Assembly (NCBI GenBank): GCA_033557685.1
Contig: JAWQRN010000643.1
Span: forward strand, 1 to 27,548
Length of the DNA stretch: 27,548 bases
Direction of reading: 5' to 3'
From: Sperchopsis tessellata
Lineage: Eukaryota; Arthropoda; Insecta; Coleoptera; Hydrophilidae
Below are positions 20,721 through 27,548 of the stretch, piece after piece. The position numbers were made by a program, and so were the translations under genes. The stretch's first letter is position 1; each line of letters begins with the position of its first letter. The notes below the pieces were generated by a model. The model made no database searches. It had not been told where the DNA came from and worked only from the letters and a program-made list of their open reading frames with translations.

Positions 20721-22868
20721 TAAGAGGATAATATCTTTCTATGTGCCAAAACATAAATCAAAATGGATAAATTTTAACTGCCTGACAACAGTTGAATTCA
20801 ACTATAAACAATACATCAATATTAATCTTTAATTTAGGATTACCTTTGGACAAGACTTAGAAACATCAATAATAAAAATATATGAATACTAAATGTAATG
20901 AGTCCACCTCGCTGGTTTATGAGTAGTTCGGTGGCCTTTGCACATACCATAACAATTATCGCTCGTACTTATTTGAAGCCACTGTAATTGGGCTTATCCA
21001 ATGACACATTAGGATATAATTTTGATAATTATTTGTATAAGCGGATGCATTAGTGTTAGGGGCCACCGTTCTGAGACTAGCAAGGGATTAAAAAATACAG
21101 TGAGGATCGCAATATAAATAAATGTGTGGGGCCCCCACCAAAACTCAAAATCCCGCACTACGTCTTCCGGAAGAAAATTTAAAGTTGCATTGAAAATCCC
21201 CATTATGTTGTAGCGGGCCAAAATACACAAGCACGAACTCGCGAAACAAACAAAGCCATTGTAGTTTTTAAATAAAATAAGCTGTGTTAAAATACATTTG
21301 ATGCACATACAAGTACGTACTTTTATATTGTTTTATTAATGAAACATCTAACACTGAGTAATAAATAGTGAAACATGTTCAAAAGATGTTCCACGGTAGG
21401 CTAATATAGAATAATTTTGGCATTTTATTTTCTGATCACGTTTTAAATTTATAGCACTTGGCAAAATCAATTTCACCTTTTTGTAGTATCTATTAAGCTA
21501 CGTAGTATAATGAAAAAATTGTAAAAATAATTTGAGACGTTCAATACGCATTAAGTTATTATTTTACAAAAAAATAACCGAAACTATTTCGCGATGATAA
21601 TAGGCCGGACATATTACACAGCATCGAAACAGAATGCAAGTAATAGTTTAAAATAGAAAATATTTACTGGTTTACGTATTTCGTAAGCTGGATTCTTTCA
21701 TATTTTTTTAGATCTATTACACATTTAGATTGCCAAAAGTTTATGATTTAGAACAGCAACTCTAACAAAAAAACTTCCAAGGAGTTTTCATGCTATATAT
21801 TCTTACTACTAATATGGCGTTTTCGTGCATTCCATAAATATGCGGAAAACTGTTACTTCAATATCCATATTGGGTACACTAGTTTTCACAATACTTTATT
21901 TTGTTATTTTTACTCCACTGAGTGGATAAAAATAACAAGTCTGTCTAGAAAACGAAGGTACATGGTGCATGTGATGGACAGATTTCAAAAGGAAACTATA
22001 GATATGTCGAATTCATACATACGAAGTGTTCCGATGCAGAATATATATTTTTTCTGTGATATACTTATATTTTGTAATACAATATCAATTTTATTGTAAA
22101 TTCAATGTGCTACTCCATATTAAGTCAGGCCCTGATATCCAAAACCTTACACAATATAGTATTTTCGGGGAAAACTAGGTTTTGGAATTGGTGATGAAAT
22201 TAATATGTTAAATTAAAACGGACCAAATTGTAGCATTAAGAGTAGAAAAATAAAAGGGTAGTCTATATTTGGATCTTCTCTACCAATATAATATAATAAT
22301 TTTCCTAAATTATCCTTCCCATATAAAAATTTATACTTAAATACATAAATTTATGATTGATCCTAACACAAAACAATCCCAATCAACGAATTTCTTTTGA
22401 TTAATTTGTTAACCTGTTCACCCATTAACATCAGTATTTATATAATTCAACAGTTTGTCAAATATAATATTTTGAGTAATATTCAGGGAATTATTAGTTA
22501 CCTAGTTATATAATTTTCTCGATTTAATTCCGATTTCATATTTTTTTTTATAATAATCCACTTTAATATTTACTTAAGCGTATAAAGCAGTTAACCAATT
22601 ACCTTAAAAATGAGGTCGGATTCTTTAGATGGACCCATGAACATTAAATGTCAAAAACATTTAGAAAACCAGTAACAGAAGTAACAAAATTAAATAGATG
22701 AAAAAAAATCGAAAAACGTAACTGGCTTTAAAGCATAAAATAAACCAGCAAGATTGCAGGAAAGCAAAACTAAAGAAACAAATGAAACCAAAAAAAGTGT
22801 AAATGTTGTATCACGTAACGATGCGAAAGCAACAGGTAACAATGAACTACTGCCAGAAGATACATTTT
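20721..22868. other. No gene recognised; one GC-richer patch
   Basis: Mostly AT-rich. A patch at 21055-21250 (ggggccacc, gtggggcccccacc, actacgtcttccgg) stands out in base composition and may be a worn DNA-transposon end. The 99-codon minus frame over it has no convincing protein motif. The intron between OGT exons or an intergenic region would look the same. Confidence 0.5.
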
Positions 22869-23220
22869 TGGCGCGCTCACCAAGGTCCAAAGAAACAAAG
22901 CACATCTAAGAATGGGCACCTTTTGATTTGGCCTTTGATCCATGCGAGGCAACCATCTGACGCCGTCTCGGGGCCAGCACCTGGAGGCGGTTTCGGCTCC
23001 GGGATATCGATGATTGTGTATACGACCACGCACTGTAGCTCCATAGCACACGCATCGCCGCGATTTCAGAATCTATCTCATTCGCGACTCTACAACCGCA
23101 CGTTACCGTCGCCTTTCAAAGTTTATTTTGATTTTAAATTAGAAGCAGTCGGAAACCCAACATGGTTCCAGAGTGACGCACAGCTGTTAATTGGTTTCAA
23201 AGAAACGTCCAACTGAAATG
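22869..23220. promoter_or_regulatory. CpG-dense island around a first exon
   Basis: About 25 CpG dinucleotides occur in 350 bp, while the DNA around it is nearly free of them. They cluster at gcgcgctc, gacgccgtctcgg, atcgccgcg and accgcacgttaccgtcgcc. In animals with germline methylation this marks an unmethylated promoter. It covers the exon at 22881-23044 and about 175 bp upstream of its ATG. The 137-codon plus-strand frame across it is antisense to that exon and probably a shadow of its GC content. Confidence 0.6.
22881..23044 (-). CDS. First coding exon of an unrecognised protein
   Basis: On the minus strand an ATG at 23044 (G at -3 and +4, in-frame stop upstream at 23066-23068) opens 54 codons that end at a GTGAGC donor (GT at 22880-22879). 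The peptide starts MELQCVVVYTIIDIPEP. It has a proline-rich KPPPGAGPE stretch (residues 18-26), then GCLAWIKGQIKRCPFLDV (31-48) and ends hydrophobic (LCFFGP). GC content and codon variety differ sharply from chance frames nearby. Without splicing the frame stops right after the donor. It sits 12 kb upstream of the main OGT exon on the same strand, but direct joining there would create TGA at the junction. It is therefore either a separate gene, perhaps nested in an OGT intron, or it needs intermediate exons I cannot see. I do not recognise the family. Confidence 0.55.
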
Positions 23221-23626
23221 AGATATACATAGAGCACAATAAGATTTTGTTTCGATAAGGCTGTATTATACAAATGTATTAACTAATTCGGTACTGTTCC
23301 CTGTTTATTGTCGGTTCGTATACGTTGTCACATGAACGGCCGGAAAACAAAGAAAATTTTATTTGTTTTTTAAGTGTAACAAAAGAAAAATAAAAAAATT
23401 GAAGAAAACAAACCTAATAGTTAAAGAACGTTGTATGTAAGAGAAACGACTGTATTTATTGCTTTGAAAGAATCAATAATAATGTTATTTAACACCAGTA
23501 AGAAGCCGCATGACGGCGTGTGGAAAAGACAAGAGTTGACAGGACAGACACTATTCTATTCTAAACTCTAAAGCAGTAGCGTGGCAACTGGCAAAGACAC
23601 CCAGGCAAGCTAGGGTTGTCGCGATG

Positions 23627-23639
23627 GTTGCTAGGAAAC
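23627..23639. promoter_or_regulatory. RFX/X-box-like palindrome
   Basis: GTTGCTAGGAAAC is one base away from the palindrome GTTGCTNGGCAAC bound by RFX winged-helix factors, which control ciliary genes in animals. It lies in a second, weaker CpG-enriched patch (23500-23690), 583 bp upstream of the ATG at 23044. A chance match cannot be excluded. Confidence 0.35.
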
Positions 23640-23699
23640 CGGAGGCTGCGCGTACGTCAATGGGTTGTAATTTCGCACTACATACTGCATTTAACTTAT

Positions 23700-24589
23700 A
23701 TATAGAACGATCCAAAGTAAACTGCATGACACAAATTGGGTAAAAAAAACTGTAACGTTTGCTAATTTCACAATTCGAATATACAGAAACTATCAATTCA
23801 AAAGTGGTTCAAAAGTAGTCCTCAAGAAGATGCATAATTAAATTTTATAACATATGGACAACACCCTCAATGCTCAACTATAAATAAACATCGACGAACG
23901 CCGCCTGTTTCAATTGAGAAAAGCAGTAGCTACGTCATAGAACAACTTGCATGAAAATAAATGTAAACATGCCATACCTACCCAATGAGCTAGAAGAAGA
24001 AGGCGAATAAGGGATTGTCTGGAGGCGGCTTGTAATCGCAATATTGATTTTACTATGAAACGCAACACGGGTGAAATATAAAATGGAAATGGGACGAAGA
24101 TGCAAGAACTTGAAGTATTAATTAATACTTGAAAACAATCAGCACAGACACTACTTTGCTTTCTTTCTGGGAAATAAAAAAAAAAACAGCAACACTTTTT
24201 ACAAATCAATAGGATTGACAGAAGGGCGTGCACCAATACGATATTATGAGTCCAGTTTGATGAAGGTATTGCGTGCTCGCGCAGAACTGTTGACCCTAAC
24301 ATATATTGTAAGATATGAAATTTCAATACAGATCTCATTACTTAATTCACTATACCAAATTCCTAGGGAACAGCCAATATTTAACAAATAAGTTTATCTT
24401 CCGGAGTTTTTCAAATCGTCCCCAAATCCAAAAACTTGTTTCATTCCATATTCCAACTTCATTTCAGATAATTCGCAAATTCACGTTACGAATGGATTAT
24501 CAATGTATAATTTCAACTTCGCAACATGTTGGAATCACACCCTTCTAGTCTCATGAAGCAAGCTTAAACGCGGTCAAGATCTAATACTA
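23700..24589. other. No gene recognised
   Basis: AT-rich sequence. The 142-codon minus-strand frame 23910-24338 is rich in Cys, Phe and Leu, shows no motif or splice context, and is most likely chance. Confidence 0.5.
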
Positions 24590-25605
24590 GGACCACTAGG
24601 AAACCTTAATACAATATGTGAATTTCTTACCGATATGCAGTGTGCCGCTATTCTATTGACCGACAGGTTCTGGCTAGGAGAGGGATTTTTAAAACGCTGG
24701 ATGTCCCTTTGAATAATCTAAGATTTGTACCCGTTGACCATGAGCGTATTTTTGACTTTACTAAGTTCTTCGGATAAATTGTCATTTTCGTTGAGACTAA
24801 ACGCTCTGTAAACCAGATAATTTACTTCTGACATTTTCTGAGAAGAATGGTGCGAAGATGTGGCGTTTACGTACCTATTAATGTGTGTGGGCTTGCAGTG
24901 TGCCATGAGCACGCCTTACAACCAGGACGTCCAAGAATGGAATTGCCCCAGAGACCTCAACTTCCATTGTGAATTGGATATCGGTGTGGTGACTATTAAT
25001 GTGTCGTAGAAAACCATCAAGAGTCTCCAAACCAAGGGGTCGTACCACAAAAGTGTCATCCACATATCTAAACCAACATTTAGGTTTCAGGGGAGCAGAA
25101 GCTAAAACTTGTTCCTCGAAAGCTTCCATAAAAATGTTTGCGATGAATGTGGAGAGTGGAGATCTCATAGCAGCACCGGAAGTTTGTTCATAGATTTCGT
25201 CACGCAACATAAAGTATGTCGATCTCAGGCATATTTCTGCTAAGTCCGCTATAGTGGATGAGAGGGATTTGTTAGCTAGCAGCTGGCGAATAATCTGGAT
25301 GGAATCATGGACAGGAATTTTCATGAACAGAGAAACTACATCGAAATTGACGAGTAGGTCGCTTTTGTAGAGAACCATATTGGATACTTTCTCGATGAAA
25401 TGGGCAAAGTTCTTGATGTATGATGAAGATGTTCCAATAAACTGGTTAAGTAGAGGAGTGAGAAATTTGGCAAGGTAGGTTGGAGAACCAATGGCACTAA
25501 CAATAGGTGGTAGTGGAACTCCTGGTTTGTGGATCTTCGGTACTCCATAAATCCTAGGGATGCGTGAATCATGCGGCAGAACAGATTTCTGCTCATTAGG
25601 GTAAA
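24590..25605 (-). pseudogene. Penelope-like reverse transcriptase, 5'-truncated
   Basis: Minus-strand frame from about 25580: YGVPKIHKPGVPLPPIVSAI, GSPTYLAKFLTPLLNQF, DLLVNFDVVSLF (near 25350), STYFML, YEQTSGAAMRSPLS and FRYVDDTFVV (near 25060). YVDD holds the catalytic aspartates, and the K-I-H-K, FDVVSLF and YEQ-x-x-G-x-x-M-x-SPLS blocks are diagnostic of Penelope-like RTs, relatives of telomerase. FTMEVEVSGAIPFLDVLVVR follows. The frame then shifts near 24895 into PTHINRYVNATSSHHSSQKM and NGYKS (24718-24912). The open stretch 24878-25605 has no internal stop. The missing N-terminus shows 5' truncation, ending next to the Tc1-like element. The GIY-YIG domain is not found downstream. It is on the opposite strand to the Penelope-like copy at 5930-6612. 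Confidence 0.85.
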
Positions 25606-25635
25606 GGTGTGATATATAATTAAAAATTCACACCT
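25605..25635. repeat. Short inverted repeat at an element junction
   Basis: AGGTGTGA (25605-25612) faces TCACACCT (25628-25635) across a 15-base AT-rich loop. It lies exactly between the truncated Penelope-like RT and the Tc1-like copy, and may mark an insertion edge. Confidence 0.55.
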
Positions 25636-25639
25636 AAGG

Positions 25640-26670
25640 TTTATTGATTTTGAACTGTCAGTATTGAATTTGAAGTATTTTTAAAAAATGCGACAGAAGA
25701 TGTAGCCTGAATTGTAGCTCTGCATGAAGATGGACAGAGTGTACGATATATTGGAAATGCCTTAGAAATAGCCAGGAGTACTGTGAAGACGCAATTTGCC
25801 GACATCTTGAAACTGGAGAATACACTTAGGAGACCAGGATTAGGAAGACTACGTGTAACAGCCCCTCGTGACGATCGATTTATTGCCTTAAATCTACTAT
25901 TGTCGTACGTCAACTGGCAGATATTTGCGGCGTTGAAATTCCTGCACTAACTGTACGCTGGAGATGCACGAATACGGATTGATGTCCAGAAGACCTGCCG
26001 CTTGTCCAGCTTTAGTCCCAGCTCATCGTTTTGGTTTTGCGCGCGAACAGAAATTTGACGATCGAAGACTGGAGCTCTGTTCACCGATGAATCCTTTTTT
26101 TTGCCTTCGTTCACCAGATGGACACAAGTATGGGGAAGGCGCAATGAACGATTTTCGCAGTGCTGTATATCTCTAAGAACATCATTTGGAGGTGGCAGTA
26201 AAATAGTCTGGGCTGGAGTTTAGATGCATGCACGTACAGAGCTTGTTCTGGTTGAAAATGGTAGTTAGACGGCTGATCGGTATATCAACGAATGTTTAGC
26301 TGATCATGTCATACCTTTTGCTCCATTCGTTGGCGAGAACTTATGCATGATAATGCAAGGCCCCACGTCGCACAGGTGCAAACGCAATATTTAGACAAGG
26401 TCAACATTCAGCGATTGCGGTGGCCAGCTTATAGCCCTGATCTAAATACAATAGAAAATGTATGGTATATGCTAGGACAACATGTTCGACACCGCCAACC
26501 CATTCCAGAAACCATCTAAGAATTAAGAGTAGCTCTTCCTGAAAAATGGGAGAACATTCCGCAAGAAGACATTGTCAGCTGCATTCAAAGTTTACCACGC
26601 CGAATGACAGCAGCTATTAGAGCTCGGGGAGGTAATGCACGTTTTTCGCGTTTTAAAGACCCCTAGGGGC
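25640..26670 (+). pseudogene. Tc1-like DD34E transposase pseudogene
   Basis: Plus-strand frames show an N-terminal helix-turn-helix (IVALHEDGQSVRYIGNALEI, from about 25717) and a GRP-like linker (RRPGLGRLRVTAPRDDR). Next come MHEYGLMSRRPAACP (25964) and LFTDESFF (first catalytic Asp, codon 26086-26088). MHDNARPH (second Asp, 26349-26351) and LNTIENVW (Glu, 26454-26456) follow. Exactly 34 residues separate the second Asp and the Glu, the Tc1 spacing. All three catalytic codons survive, but the first lies in a different frame from the other two. At least three frameshifts and several stops make it inactive. A cut-and-paste transposase would excise the element at TA sites. The C-terminus (RRMTAAIRARGGNARF) ends near 26660. 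The terminal inverted repeats were not identified. Confidence 0.88.
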
Positions 26671-26785
26671 GCTAGCATCGAATTCAAGATGGCCGTCCGA
26701 AGGTGGACAAATTTCATTGTTTACATTGCTTGATACGTGTTTATGATGTGATAAAGTGTTTACATTCAATTCATTTCCCATAAAG

Positions 26786-26950
26786 ATTGATCCAGCGGTT
26801 GATATCGTTTATATTATGAATTATGTGGGGGATTTCAAGAAATCATTTGTTGAGGGATCGGCAATTATCAAGGCAAATCACCTGATCAAATGTGGCGTGA
26901 AACGAAGGACGGACGGCGAGATCATCGCATTTGGATCAGAGGCCACATGA
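26786..26950 (+). CDS. Possible exon, SWIM-zinc-finger/YqaJ-like protein fragment
   Basis: An acceptor-like tract (ttcatttcccataaag, AG at 26784-26785) precedes 54 codons ending at TGA 26948-26950. The segment includes SFVEGSAIIKANHLIKCGVK and then DGEIIAFGSEAT. The pattern of 'EG-x-x-L-x-x-A-x-H-x-x-x-CG' resembles the region just before the SWIM zinc finger in multi-copy arthropod proteins with SWIM and YqaJ exonuclease-like domains. The zinc finger itself is not seen. It could be a gene exon, a pseudogene or a transposon-borne domain. There is no good start codon, so it would not be a first exon. Confidence 0.35.
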   Translation: MDPAVDIVYIMNYVGDFKKSFVEGSAIIKANHLIKCGVKRRTDGEIIAFGSEAT

Positions 26951-27252
26951 ATTAAATGTTAAATTATTCACCAGCGATTAGTATTCTCTTAAATTCACAT
27001 ACTGTAAAGATATTGATTTAAATATGATGTCGATGATACTACCTATTGAAAACTACAGTAGGTAGGCAACTGCAGTTATAAAGTGTAGTAGGTATTTGCC
27101 TTCCTTTTAGTAAATTGTGCATTTTGTGTAGGCATGCAATACAAAATTACCTAGATAGGTACTAGGCATATCAATAAATGATTTCCTATATACAAGTCAA
27201 AAGATGTTACAGGTTATGATACAAATGATTTCTTGACTAATGTCTAATGTAA

Positions 27253-27495
27253 ATACAGTACAGATATTTAATAATACACTTATCAACCGCGCAAAAATCC
27301 AAATATAATGCCGGTAAGGCTACTACTAAGCTAAGCTCAAAAGATGAGGTACACGAATATTATAGCAGAATTCAGGAAAAGAAAAATAAGTTGCAGGCAA
27401 CTGCAGTTTATAGTAATGAGAGAAATGACACCACTGTTGTATTTAATATTTTGTTATCAGACACCAATAACAATAAGATTCCTATTCCGTATTAA
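27253..27495 (+). CDS. Open frame of 80 codons, possible exon
   Basis: After a stop at 27250 the plus frame stays open to TAA at 27493-27495, with a varied, polar composition (SSKDEVHEYYSRIQEKKNKL, then SNERNDTTVVFNILLSDTNN). It has no ATG near its left end. An AG at 27257-27258 after an AT-rich tract could be an acceptor. In DNA this AT-rich an 80-codon frame with balanced charged residues is suggestive, not proof. I do not recognise it. It could belong with the exon at 26786-26950. Confidence 0.25.
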   Translation: MQYRYLIIHLSTAQKSKYNAGKATTKLSSKDEVHEYYSRIQEKKNKLQATAVYSNERNDTTVVFNILLSDTNNNKIPIPY

Positions 27496-27519
27496 TAATA
27501 GTAAACTACAAAATTAAAT

Positions 27520-27548
27520 ATATATATATATATATACATATATATATA
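27520..27548. repeat. (TA)n microsatellite at window edge
   Basis: A run of AT dinucleotides with one CA interruption continues out of the window. Confidence 0.9.

Noticed and set aside
21009..21308. 99-codon minus-strand frame with membrane-like hydrophobic runs
   Set aside because: The middle part reads through a gggcccc-rich patch that looks like a transposon end. Hydrophobicity is expected from T-rich codons.
22803..23216. 137-codon plus-strand open frame across the CpG island
   Set aside because: It is antisense to the better-supported start exon, has no motif, and its openness is explained by the local GC richness.
23910..24338. 142-codon minus-strand frame
   Set aside because: No recognisable domain, odd Cys/Phe-rich composition, no splice context. 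Consistent with chance.
27064..27408. Word aggcaactgcagtt repeated at 27064 and 27395
   Set aside because: Only 14 bp are shared, with no flanking similarity. Too little to call a repeat.
1..27548. CRISPR arrays, bacterial operons or phage genes
   Set aside because: No regular repeat-spacer pattern or prokaryotic gene organisation. The spliced OGT gene shows the DNA is from an animal.

Overview
The window looks like a stretch of an AT-rich arthropod genome, most likely an insect. The basis is a spliced animal-type O-GlcNAc transferase gene with GT-AG introns. Around it lie decayed animal transposon families: Ty3/gypsy, BEL/Pao, Penelope-like, Tc1/mariner and a tRNA-derived SINE. I cannot place the species. 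Apart from the OGT exons, almost every recognisable coding fragment is a frameshifted transposon relic.

Layout. Bases 1-1450 hold a 64-bp tandem repeat and a probable LTR. Bases 1725-5270 are a minus-strand Ty3/gypsy relic: gag, protease, integrase and 3' LTR are recognisable, but reverse transcriptase and RNase H are deleted. Between its integrase and its LTR is a decayed macro domain (ADP-ribose binding, OARD1-like), the most unusual item in the window. The integrase is split by a 250-bp palindromic insertion made of two inverted Penelope-like tails, flanked by a 13-bp target duplication. A BEL/Pao gag scrap (5300-5695) and a Penelope-like element with a GIY-YIG nuclease (5930-6612) follow. 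Bases 8392-10814 carry the last two coding exons of OGT on the minus strand: 788 residues with seven TPRs, the whole catalytic region and the C-terminus. The first ~240 residues would lie further right, and I found no exon for them.

Bases 10815-22600 are gene-poor. They hold three Tc1/mariner relics plus one mariner relic, a solo LTR related to the gypsy 3' LTR, a SINE with matching target duplications, and a short near-perfect hairpin. At 22870-23220 a CpG-dense island contains a convincing minus-strand first coding exon of an unrecognised protein. An RFX/X-box-like palindrome lies 580 bp upstream of it. Bases 24590-25605 are a 5'-truncated Penelope-like reverse transcriptase (minus). Bases 25640-26670 are a Tc1-like DD34E transposase pseudogene (plus). 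The right edge has two possible plus-strand exons (26786-26950 and 27253-27495); the first resembles the start of SWIM-zinc-finger proteins.

Functionally, one conserved nucleocytoplasmic glycosyltransferase gene ends here and the rest is mainly a nested transposon landscape. The genes do not form a pathway. All identifications come from reading translations by eye; no database search was possible.
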